Assembly: GCA_041569895.1 (NCBI GenBank)
Contig: JBFFXF010000037.1
Location: forward strand, 1 to 36,016
Reading direction: 5' to 3'
Length of the DNA: 36,016 bases
DNA from: JBFFXF01 sp041569895
Lineage (GTDB): Bacteria > Planctomycetota > UBA8108 > JACQVS01
The notes under the pieces were generated by a model that had not been told where the DNA came from, searched no databases, and was given only the letters and a program-made list of their open reading frames with translations. Positions within the stretch are counted from its first letter, which is position 1; every line of letters begins with the position of its first letter. The translations under genes were made by a program, and so were the position numbers. Positions 1-6,856 of the stretch are shown here, piece by piece.

Positions 1-52
1 CGCACTGGGCCGGCGGCCACGAACTCTTTCTCTCCCACGGTCGGAGGTTTCC

Positions 53-379
53 ATGAAGCGCTTCGAGGCTCTCGAGATCGCTCTGGCGGCTGTTCGTTCT
101 CTGCGTCCGATTCTTCCCTCGATTCGGCAGTCTGATTCGCGACTGGCGACGCACATTCGGGATGCCGGGTCGTCGATGGCGTTGAACCTGGGCGAGGGGA
201 ATCGGCGGGCCGGCCGTGACAAGACTCACCTCTGGCGGATCGCTTCCGGCAGCGCGGAGGAGGTGCGCACGGCGTTGCGGGTGGCGATCGCCTGGGGGTA
301 CGTCGAGGAGGCGCGGGTCGCAGCGGCGCTGGACCGGATCGACCGGTTTCAGGCGGTTGTCTCCAAGCTAACGCGGTGA
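53..379 (+). CDS. Four-helix-bundle protein, 23S rRNA IVP / S23 type
   Basis: A 108-residue, all-helical small protein. It carries the hallmarks of the four helix bundle (23S rRNA intervening-sequence, IVP) family: a SSMALNLGEGNRR stretch at residues 40-52 and the ASGSAEEVRTAL stretch at 64-75. Length is usual for the family. The ATG at 53 follows a good Shine-Dalgarno (GGAGG at 43-47, 5-nt gap). Members are found inside 23S rRNA intervening sequences but also stand alone. Here no rRNA flanks it on the visible side, and the left side is cut by the window edge. Its molecular role is unknown; structures of relatives are bundles that oligomerise. A GC-rich hairpin lies 15 nt after the stop. Family assignment is confident from sequence, function is not. 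Confidence 0.85.
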   Translation: MKRFEALEIALAAVRSLRPILPSIRQSDSRLATHIRDAGSSMALNLGEGNRRAGRDKTHLWRIASGSAEEVRTALRVAIAWGYVEEARVAAALDRIDRFQAVVSKLTR

Positions 380-393
380 GCCGCGAGGCGCAA

Positions 394-419
394 GGGCAGG
401 CGGGACGGGTCGCCTGCCC
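394..419 (+). terminator. Hairpin after the four-helix-bundle gene
   Basis: Perfect 9-bp inverted repeat, GGGCAGGCG (394-402) and CGCCTGCCC (411-419), with an 8-nt loop, starting 15 nt after the stop codon. There is no clear U tract downstream, so it could terminate only as an intrinsic-like or RNA-stabilising stem. Confidence 0.45.
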
Positions 420-564
420 GTGTCGTTCGTCGTCCCCTTCCCATCGCCCGGGCGGCCCGCTTTCGCCTCTCGGCGAACCTCACTTGCGGTGCGATCTGCC
501 GGGAGCACAGCGCGGCTCGCAACAACCGCGATTTCGAGGGCGAAAAGCCGGGAATGCACCTGGG

Positions 565-793
565 TTTTTGCAACTGTCGAGTCCGAGTCCGAGATCAGAG
601 GTCGGAGCTCGATATCCGAGGGTGACTCCGGGGCTGATGGTCATCCTCAATCTGCATCAATCTGCGATCTGCGTTCCCCATCTCTTCTTTTCCTGCCTTC
701 CTTGCCTTCCTCTGCCGTCAGAGTCTCGCCTCGAAGTCGAGCACCCTTCACGCACGGGAACGGGCACGGGAACGGCAAAGGGACCGGGTACGA
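565..793 (+). repeat. Composite modular intergenic repeat, copy 1
   Basis: Order of modules: CCGAGT/TCGGAG-type hexamers (about 565-623), a conserved linker beginning GACTCCGGGGCTGATGGTC (624 on), ATCTGCG units (to about 673), the pyrimidine stretch TTCCCCATCTCTTCTTTTCC and a run of CTTCC/TTGCC, and finally GGGNAC hexamers (756-788). The same module order recurs at 5430-5735. The last module ends 25 nt before the LMF-like start codon. The pyrimidine part at 682-715 also resembles one arm of the 150-bp repeat seen at 9426-9575. Confidence 0.7.
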
Positions 794-817
794 TGGCCGA
801 CGGAAAGCACACGATCG

Positions 818-2347
818 ATGGACTTCCCCGGCCGGACACCACCGCCACGAAAGCCGACGTACTTCGTCACGCGCCGTGTCTTTCTGGCGCTTCTCGGCGT
901 CGTCTACCTGATCGCGTTCGCCTCGCTGTGGTCGCAGATCGACGGACTCGTCGGCAGCGAGGGGATCCTTCCGGCGGCCGAGTTCATCGAGCAGGTCCAT
1001 CGCGCGGCGGGTGAGGGCGAGGCGGGCGGCGGCTGGCCGGTCTACTTTCAGGTGCCGACCATCTGTCTTCTGAGCGCGAGCGACTCGATGCTGCACGCGC
1101 TCTGCGCCGTCGGGTGTGTCCTCTCGCTCGTCCTCGTGGCCGGCGTGGCGCCGATGGCGACGCTCGTGCTGCTCTGGGCGATCTACCTCTCGCTCGCCGT
1201 CGTCTGTCGCGTCTTCCTGTCGTTCCAGTGGGACGCGCTCCTCCTGGAGACCGGCTTTCTGGCGATCTTCCTCGCGCCCGCGACGCTGCTTCCCCGATTC
1301 TCGAGGGAGTCGCCGCCCCCGGCCGCGGCGATCTGGCTCCTGCGCCTGCTGCTCTTCAAGTTCATGGTGGCCTCCGGCGTCGTCAAGCTCACCTACGGCG
1401 ACCCGTCGTGGTGGGACGGCACGGCGCTCTCCTTCCACTACGAGACGCAGCCGATCCCCGCGTGGACGAGCTGGTACGTCCACCACCTGCCGCTCTGGTT
1501 CCACAAGATCTCGGTGTGGCTGACGCTGGCGATCGAGATCGTCGTGCCGGTGTTGATCTTCTTTCCGGGACGTGTCCGCCTGGTGCCGCTCGCCGCATTC
1601 TTCGCGCTGATGGTGGCGGTCGCCGTGACCGGAAACTACGGGTTCTTCAATCTGCTGACGCTCGTGCTCTGTCTCCTGCTGGTCGACGACTCCCGCTGGC
1701 CGCGCCGTCTGCGACAGATGGCCCGCGACGCGGGCGCCGTCGCGCCACGGAGGCGCTGGCGCATCGCCGTCTTCGCGCCGCTCGCTTGCCTGTACGGCTA
1801 CATGCTCCTGGTCGGCGTCCTCGTCGACACCATGCGCCCGCAGGTGACGCTGCCCGAGTCGCTCGGCAATGTCCTCCTGAAGCCGTACCCGCACGTCGCC
1901 GCGTTCCGAACGATCAACAGCTACGGCCTCTTCCGCGTGATGACGAAGACGCGCCCCGAGATCACCATCGAGGGCAGCCGAGACGGGCGCCAGTGGGAGA
2001 CGTACGAGTTCAAATGGAAGCCCGGTGATCCGGCGCGCGCGCCCGCGTTCGTCCAGCCGCACATGCCGCGTCTCGACTGGCAGATGTGGTTCGCGGCGCT
2101 GCGGCTCGACGCCGGCGGGATGCCGCCATGGCTGGCGCAGTTCCTCGGCCGGCTGGCGACTGGCTCGGAGCCGGTCCGGGCGCTGATCGAGAGGGACCCG
2201 TTCGCCGGCGGACCGCCGCCGGAGATGATCCGCCTCACCCTGCACAGCTATCGCTTCACGGACGCCGAGACGCGACGCCGGGATGGCACATGGTGGCGGC
2301 GGGAGGTCATCAGACAGTATCCTCCGTTCAGGTTCGGACGCCGATGA
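818..2347 (+). CDS. Lipase maturation factor (LMF1/LMF2)-like membrane protein
   Basis: 509-residue polytopic membrane protein. An N-terminal YFVTRRVFLALLGVVYLIAF helix (residues 15-34) is followed by several more hydrophobic segments. The family signature appears as GDPSWWDGTALSFHYETQP (about 194-212) and GNYGFFNLL (about 272-280). A soluble C-terminal part (about 330-509) contains the FRTINSYGLFRVMT segment. These match the lipase maturation factor family; the animal members act in the ER on lipase folding, and the role of bacterial relatives is not established. The ATG at 818 is chosen because the membrane helix follows directly and GGAAAG lies upstream at 801-806. Its stop overlaps the ATG of the DTW gene (ATGA), suggesting translational coupling. 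The region upstream is repeat DNA. Confidence 0.85.
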   Translation: MDFPGRTPPPRKPTYFVTRRVFLALLGVVYLIAFASLWSQIDGLVGSEGILPAAEFIEQVHRAAGEGEAGGGWPVYFQVPTICLLSASDSMLHALCAVGCVLSLVLVAGVAPMATLVLLWAIYLSLAVVCRVFLSFQWDALLLETGFLAIFLAPATLLPRFSRESPPPAAAIWLLRLLLFKFMVASGVVKLTYGDPSWWDGTALSFHYETQPIPAWTSWYVHHLPLWFHKISVWLTLAIEIVVPVLIFFPGRVRLVPLAAFFALMVAVAVTGNYGFFNLLTLVLCLLLVDDSRWPRRLRQMARDAGAVAPRRRWRIAVFAPLACLYGYMLLVGVLVDTMRPQVTLPESLGNVLLKPYPHVAAFRTINSYGLFRVMTKTRPEITIEGSRDGRQWETYEFKWKPGDPARAPAFVQPHMPRLDWQMWFAALRLDAGGMPPWLAQFLGRLATGSEPVRALIERDPFAGGPPPEMIRLTLHSYRFTDAETRRRDGTWWRREVIRQYPPFRFGRR

Positions 2348-3012
2348 ACGACGACGCCACACCCACCCGCAAGAGCTCGAGCGCGGGCGCCGCCGCCGCG
2401 GGACCGCTCTGGCGCTGCGAGATCTGCCGGCTCTCGGAGGACCTCTGCATCTGCGACAGGCTGCCGAGGCTCGAGCTGCCGATCCGCTTCATCTTCGTGC
2501 GACACGTCGGCGAGGAGCACAGCCAGAGCAACACCGGCGGGCCGGTCCAGCGCATGCTCGCCGACAGCCGGCTACTCGACTACCAGGACGTCATGCGGGA
2601 CCCCTCGACCGACCTCTGGGAACCGGACGTCGACCACCACGTGCTCTTCCCGCAGCCGGGCGCGCGACCGGTGTCGCCCGAGTCGCTCGAGCGCTCCGCC
2701 GGACGGCCGGCGCTGATCGTGCTCGACGGGAGCTGGCGGCGCGCGCGCCGCATGTCGCGGAGGATCCCCGGAATCCGCCGCTTCCCGTTCCTGGCGCTCC
2801 CCGCCGGGCCGCCGCGCATCCCGCCGTTGCGACGCCCGACGCGCCCGGGCCAGCTGAGCACCGGCGAGGCGGTGGCGCGAGCGCTCGAGCTCCTTGGACA
2901 CGAGAACGAGGCGCGCGCGATCACGGAGTTCCTCGCCCTGCTCTCCACGAGGGTGCTCCGGCTCCGTGGTAAGATTCCCCGCGCTCCAACTTGCCGAAGA
3001 GAAGACTCATGA
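2344..3012 (+). CDS. DTW-domain protein, probable tRNA aminocarboxypropyltransferase (TapT/Tuaa-like)
   Basis: 222 residues. An N-terminal zinc-binding-like cysteine set is visible, C25-x2-C28 and C35-x-C37 (WRCEICRLSEDLCICD). The DTW motif appears as LDGSWRRARRM with D128 and W131, and a PxLRRPTRPGQLST stretch follows. DTW enzymes transfer the aminocarboxypropyl group of SAM to uridine in tRNA (acp3U). The ATG at 2344 overlaps the preceding stop by 4 bp. An in-frame extension upstream exists but lies wholly inside the LMF gene, so it is not used. The C-terminus is odd: the last codons and the stop lie inside the first 20 bases of a dispersed repeat, so the tail after about residue 216 was probably supplied by repeat insertion. 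Confidence 0.85.
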   Translation: MNDDATPTRKSSSAGAAAAGPLWRCEICRLSEDLCICDRLPRLELPIRFIFVRHVGEEHSQSNTGGPVQRMLADSRLLDYQDVMRDPSTDLWEPDVDHHVLFPQPGARPVSPESLERSAGRPALIVLDGSWRRARRMSRRIPGIRRFPFLALPAGPPRIPPLRRPTRPGQLSTGEAVARALELLGHENEARAITEFLALLSTRVLRLRGKIPRAPTCRREDS

Positions 3013-3140
3013 GGAAGCAAGGAAATCGAGGAAAGCAGGAAACGCAAAGACTGAAGGGGTTCGATTTCGTGAGCTTCGTTCGAGCGGTCGAGCGGACCTT
3101 CCTGCCCTCGGCGTCTTCCTGTGTTCCTGCTGAGTCGTCG
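2993..3140 (+). repeat. MITE-like 150-bp repeat with terminal inverted repeats, copy 1
   Basis: Starts GCCGAAGAGAAGACTCATG and ends TTCCTGCTGAGTCGTC. The two ends are inverted repeats of each other over about 26 nt with a few mismatches. A clear second copy in opposite orientation is at 9426-9575; shared interior words include GGAAAGCAGGAAACG, TTCGTGAG and CGGACCTTCCTG. It carries no coding capacity. It overlaps the 3' end of the DTW gene and supplies its stop codon. Confidence 0.8.
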
Positions 3141-3234
3141 CCGGGTGTCGGCCGGTGCCGACATGAGGACTGCCTTCCGGTCCCGTGCGCGAGTTGTAAA
3201 CCAACACCAAACCCCGCAAGATCCGGCAGCAACT

Positions 3235-3699
<465 letters not shown>

Positions 3700-3737
3700 C
3701 TGGGAGAGAGCCGATCGTCATCTGCCCTGGGGGGAGC

Positions 3738-4310
3738 GTGCCGCCGACACCGGACCTCGACGCCTTCGAGCTGCTCGGCCGACACTGCCGCGAGCGCGAC
3801 CTCTTCGAGCTCGTCGCCATCCATTCCGTGCTGGTCGCGCGGAAGGCGCAGGAGATCGCCCGCGCCCGTCTGGAGCGGCGCCCCGCGGAGGCCATCGACC
3901 TCGACTTCCTCGCCGAGGCCTCGCTGCTCCACGACATCGGCGTGGCGCGCTGCAACGCGCCGGAGATCCTCTGCCGCGGCACGGAGCCGTACATCCGCCA
4001 CGGTGTCCTCGGCCGCGAGATTCTCGAATCCGAGGGTCTCCCCCGCCACGCGCTCGCCTGCGAGCGGCACACCGGCGCGGGGATCACGCGAGAGGAAGTG
4101 CTGGAGCAGGGCTTACCGCTTCCCGATAGGGATTACATGCCAGTCTCGATCGAGGAGAAGATCATCTGCGTGGCCGACAAGTTCTACAGCAAGACGCCGG
4201 CCCGCATCTGGGATGAGCGCTCCCCGGACGCCATCCGGTCGGACCTCGCGCGGTGGGGTCCGCGGGTCGTCGAGCGGTGGGACGCACTCTGCCGGGATTT
4301 GCTGCCGTGA
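3738..4310 (+). CDS. HD (HDIG) domain phosphohydrolase, uncharacterised
   Basis: 190 residues. HD-superfamily metal ligands are visible: H29, the H65-D66 pair in LLHDIG, H88 in RHGVLGREIL, H111 in ERHTGAGI, and D147 in VADKFY. This is the HDIG-type arrangement of small single-domain metal-dependent phosphohydrolases; the substrate is unknown. A GTG start at 3738 is preferred because GGGGGAG lies just upstream. The stop codon overlaps the GTG start of the potassium channel gene (GTGA at 4307-4310), so translation of the two is probably coupled. That suggests a shared role, for example nucleotide-linked control of the channel, but this is inference only. Confidence 0.85.
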   Translation: MPPTPDLDAFELLGRHCRERDLFELVAIHSVLVARKAQEIARARLERRPAEAIDLDFLAEASLLHDIGVARCNAPEILCRGTEPYIRHGVLGREILESEGLPRHALACERHTGAGITREEVLEQGLPLPDRDYMPVSIEEKIICVADKFYSKTPARIWDERSPDAIRSDLARWGPRVVERWDALCRDLLP

Positions 4311-5281
4311 GGCACATTCTCCAGATCGCTCTTCTCCTGACGCTGCTCGTGCTCCTCGGCACGTGCGGCTTCATGTACATCGAGGACTGGGCCCTTCTCG
4401 ACTCACTCTACATGTCCGTGATCACCATCACGACGCTCGGCTACGAGGAGGTGCACGAGTTATCGGATGCAGGGCGGATCTTCGTGATCTGTTACGTAAT
4501 TCTCGGAATCGGTCTCTTCTTTTACGGAGTGGTCCAGATCGGCGAGCAGATCCTCAGGACGGAGCTCGGCGACTGGTGGGAGAAGCGAAGGATGAACAAG
4601 GCGATCAAGACGATCGAGGACCATTACATCATTTGCGGTTGCGGGCGCATGGGGCGTGTCCTCGCGCGCCAGCTGCAGCTGAGCGGTCGCAGTTTCCTCG
4701 TCGTGGACAACGACGAGAGCATGATCGAGCGCTGCGAGAAAGACGGCTGGACCTGGCTGCTCGGCGACGCGACCGATGACACGACCCTCAAGGAGGCCGG
4801 CGTCGAGCGCGCCCGCGGTCTGGCGAGCGTGCTCCCAGACGACGCGGACAACGTCTACGTCGTCCTCACGGCGCGCCTCCTGGCGCCCGACCTGCAGATC
4901 ATCGCGCGCGCCTCGGACGAGAGGGTGGTCGCAAAGCTCGAGAAGGCCGGCGCCAACCGCATCGTCAGCCTCTACACGACGGCGGCGTCGAAGATGGCGA
5001 ACTTCCTGATCCACCCGCACATCGACCAGTTCCTCGAGGTGATCGGCACGGAGGGACGCGAGCTCGATCTCGCCGAGATCGAGATCACCGACAAGTCGCC
5101 CTACGCCGGCAAGACCCTCGCCGAGACCGACTTCACCCGCCGCGGCATCATCATCGTCGGCATCCGCAAGCCGTGCGGCGCGCTCCTCCTGCCGGCGCCG
5201 GGCTCGGCCGTCCTGCACGAGGAAGACCACCTGATCGCCCTGGGACGCCCGGAGGTGATGGAGGACCTGATGGAAGCCTGA
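4307..5281 (+). CDS. Two-TM potassium channel with RCK (TrkA-N/TrkA-C) regulatory domain
   Basis: 324 residues. TM1 spans about 4-22; the pore loop with filter TITTLGYEEV lies at 40-49; TM2 spans about 57-78. A TrkA-N RCK Rossmann domain starts at HYIICGCGRMGR, with the nucleotide-binding G111-x-G113-x-x-G116. A TrkA-C domain follows from about 235 (AEIEITDKSPYAGKTL ... HEEDHLIALG). This is the MthK/Kch-like layout of a ligand-gated K+ channel in the inner membrane. The filter reads GYE instead of GYG. The start is taken as the GTG at 4307, overlapping the HD gene stop; starting at an earlier GTG would add 18 residues encoded inside that gene. A strong hairpin follows the stop by 2 nt. Confidence 0.9.
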   Translation: MRHILQIALLLTLLVLLGTCGFMYIEDWALLDSLYMSVITITTLGYEEVHELSDAGRIFVICYVILGIGLFFYGVVQIGEQILRTELGDWWEKRRMNKAIKTIEDHYIICGCGRMGRVLARQLQLSGRSFLVVDNDESMIERCEKDGWTWLLGDATDDTTLKEAGVERARGLASVLPDDADNVYVVLTARLLAPDLQIIARASDERVVAKLEKAGANRIVSLYTTAASKMANFLIHPHIDQFLEVIGTEGRELDLAEIEITDKSPYAGKTLAETDFTRRGIIIVGIRKPCGALLLPAPGSAVLHEEDHLIALGRPEVMEDLMEA

Positions 5282-5283
5282 TC

Positions 5284-5302
5284 GGGGGCGCCGAGCGCCC
5301 CC
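5284..5302 (+). terminator. Strong hairpin after the potassium channel gene
   Basis: GGGGGCGC (5284-5291), loop CGA, GCGCCCCC (5295-5302): a perfect 8-bp GC stem beginning 2 nt after the channel stop codon. No U tract follows, so termination efficiency is uncertain, but it is well placed to end the EVE-HD-channel unit. Confidence 0.6.
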
Positions 5303-5328
5303 GTCTGGTGCTCGTTCTCGTCCTCGAT

Positions 5329-5361
5329 CCCGGTCCCGGTCCCGTGCCCGGCCCCGTGCCC
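5329..5361 (-). repeat. GGGNAC/GGGNCC-type hexamer array, G-quadruplex motif on minus strand
   Basis: Six CCC(C) runs separated by 2-3 nt on the plus strand, that is six G runs on the minus strand. This satisfies the G3-loop-G3 formula of a three-tetrad G-quadruplex. It lies between the channel-gene hairpin and the composite repeat. Confidence 0.65.
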
Positions 5362-5429
5362 GAAAACTCTCTTCGTCTCTCAACCCCTCACCGTCGGGGC
5401 CGAGCCTGCGGAGTGCGGTGCCGAGACTG

Positions 5430-5735
5430 GAGTCCGACTCCGATGCCGAGGCCGACTCCGACTCCGACTCCGACTCCGATTCGGACTCCGAGGCCGATTC
5501 CGATTCCGAGATCGGAGATCCGATGCCCGAGTCCGATGTCCGATGCCGACTCCGGGGCCGATGGTCCTCCTGAATCTGCGCCAATCTGCGTAATCTGCGG
5601 AATCTGCGTTCCTCTTCTCTTCCGGTCGGAGAATGAGAACTCCGAGTTGCTTGGGAGATCGACGGTGGCGGCGACTTCGGGCACGGGCACGGGCACGGGC
5701 ACGGGACCGGGAACGGGGACGGGTACGGGTACGGG
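5430..5735 (+). repeat. Composite modular intergenic repeat, copy 2
   Basis: Modules in order: CCGANN hexamers, about 20 units of CCGACT, CCGATT, CCGAGG and similar (5430-5547); the linker GACTCCGGGGCCGATGGTC (5548 on); four ATCTGCG units (to about 5608); TTCCTCTTCTCTTCC; about 50 unassigned bases; and ten GGG runs in GGGNAC-type hexamers (5679-5735). This is the same order as at 565-793, with larger arrays. The array ends 10 nt before the -35 of the transporter promoter. Confidence 0.75.
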
Positions 5736-5744
5736 ACTAAGCCC

Positions 5745-5773
5745 TTTACAACGAATCTCCCTCTGCCTACAGT
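5745..5773 (+). promoter_or_regulatory. Sigma70-like promoter of the sugar ABC operon
   Basis: TTTACA (5745-5750), a 17-bp spacer, and TACAGT (5768-5773). Predicted start near 5780 gives a 5' leader of about 60 nt to the ATG at 5840. The -35 box sits 10 nt after a G-quadruplex-type repeat array. No operator could be recognised. Confidence 0.55.
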
Positions 5774-5839
5774 GGCTCTTTCCCGTAGCTTCCACCATGA
5801 CCGACGATCACGACCGCATTACCCGGAGGGAGAGTGACC

Positions 5840-6853
5840 ATGACGCCGAGATCGGTCTCGCCGTTCCTCGCGGCGCTCGTGGCGGCGGCCCTGCTCGCCG
5901 CGCCCGGATGCGACCCCGTCGCCGCCGTCAATCCCGACCTCGTCAAGGACGGCAAGACGTTCAAGCTCAAGGACCCGACGACCGCCCCGAAGCTCGCGTT
6001 CGTCACCAACAACGCGAGCGAGTTCTGGAAGATCGCCGAGAAGGGTCTCGAGAAGGCTCGCCGGGAGCACGGCATCCAGTGCGACATCAAGCTTCCCGAT
6101 CCCGCCAAGGTCGAGAAGCAGAAGGCGATCATCGAGGACCTCGTCAGTCAGGGGTACCACGGCATCGCGGTCAGCGTCATCGCCGCGGAGGACGAGACGC
6201 GCGACCTCAACCGGGCGTGCCGATCGCTCAACGTCATCACGCATGACTCCGACGCGCCGAAATCGAACCGGCTCGTCTACATCGGCACGAACAACTACGA
6301 GGCCGGACGGGCGCTCGGCCGCGAGATCATCAAGCTGCTCCCCGACGGCGGCACCATGGCCGTCTTCGTCGGCACGCTCGCCGCGGACAATGCCCGCCAG
6401 CGCCTCAAGGGGATCGAGGACGAGATCGCCGGCAAGAAGATCGAGATCGTCGCACGCAAGGAGGACAACAAGGACCTCGGCAAGGCCCGCACCAACGTCG
6501 AGGACGTCATCAACGCGTACCCCGACATCGACCTCCTCGCCGGTCTCTGGTCGTACAACGGCCCCGCGATCGCCGCCGCCGTCAAGGCCAGCAACAAGGC
6601 CGGGAAGCTCAAGGTCGTCGCCTTCGACGAGGAGGACGCGACGCTCAACGGCATCGAGGAGGGACTGATCGAGTGCACCTGCGTGCAGAAGCCGTTCGAG
6701 TTCGGCTACCGCTCGGCGGTGCTCCTGCACGCGCTCGCCACCAGGGGCGACGCGGCGCTCCCCGAGACCGACGTCATCGACACGGGTGTCGAGATCATCA
6801 ACCGGGACAACGTCGCCGCCTTCAAGACGAAGCTGGCCGAGCTGAAGAAGTAG
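5840..6853 (+). CDS. Sugar ABC transporter substrate-binding lipoprotein (periplasmic binding protein family 2, RbsB-like)
   Basis: 337 residues. An N-terminal lipoprotein signal is followed by ALLAAPGC with C24 as the probable lipidated cysteine; the lipobox is not perfect. The rest is a type I periplasmic sugar-binding fold: KLAFVTNNASEFWKIAEKGLEKA, GYHGIAVSVIAAEDETRDLNRA, VITHDSDAP, YIGTNNYEAGRALG, and late VVAFDEEDATLNGIEEGLI. It would capture a sugar or sugar-like ligand and deliver it to the membrane complex encoded next; the ligand cannot be read from sequence. The ATG at 5840 is preferred to the GTG at 5834 because the GGAGGG at 5825-5830 is 9 nt away from the ATG but only 3 nt from the GTG. 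The gap to the ATPase gene is 3 nt. Confidence 0.9.
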   Translation: MTPRSVSPFLAALVAAALLAAPGCDPVAAVNPDLVKDGKTFKLKDPTTAPKLAFVTNNASEFWKIAEKGLEKARREHGIQCDIKLPDPAKVEKQKAIIEDLVSQGYHGIAVSVIAAEDETRDLNRACRSLNVITHDSDAPKSNRLVYIGTNNYEAGRALGREIIKLLPDGGTMAVFVGTLAADNARQRLKGIEDEIAGKKIEIVARKEDNKDLGKARTNVEDVINAYPDIDLLAGLWSYNGPAIAAAVKASNKAGKLKVVAFDEEDATLNGIEEGLIECTCVQKPFEFGYRSAVLLHALATRGDAALPETDVIDTGVEIINRDNVAAFKTKLAELKK

Positions 6854-6856
6854 CGC

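Larger units (their letters stand above)
380..817. other. Intergenic region with composite repeat
   Basis: 438 bases without a convincing gene between the four-helix-bundle gene and the LMF-like gene. The first 180 bases hold the hairpin described separately and nothing else recognised. From about 565 onward it is filled with modular repeats (CCGAGT hexamers, ATCTGCG units, a pyrimidine tract and GGGNAC hexamers). Open frames here in all phases look like by-products of GC-rich repeats. Confidence 0.6.
5282..5839. other. Intergenic region with repeats and promoter upstream of sugar ABC operon
   Basis: 558 bases with no gene. In order it holds the channel-gene hairpin, a C-rich GGGNAC-family array read on the minus strand (5329-5361), the second composite repeat (5430-5735), a sigma70-like promoter (5745-5773) and the Shine-Dalgarno of the transporter lipoprotein gene. 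Confidence 0.7.

Noticed and set aside
5388..5798. Short frames with repeated Gly-Val, Pro-Val or Ser-Glu dipeptides in intergenic repeats
   Set aside because: They are direct readings of hexamer arrays (six bases give dipeptide repeats in any frame) and lack ribosome sites.
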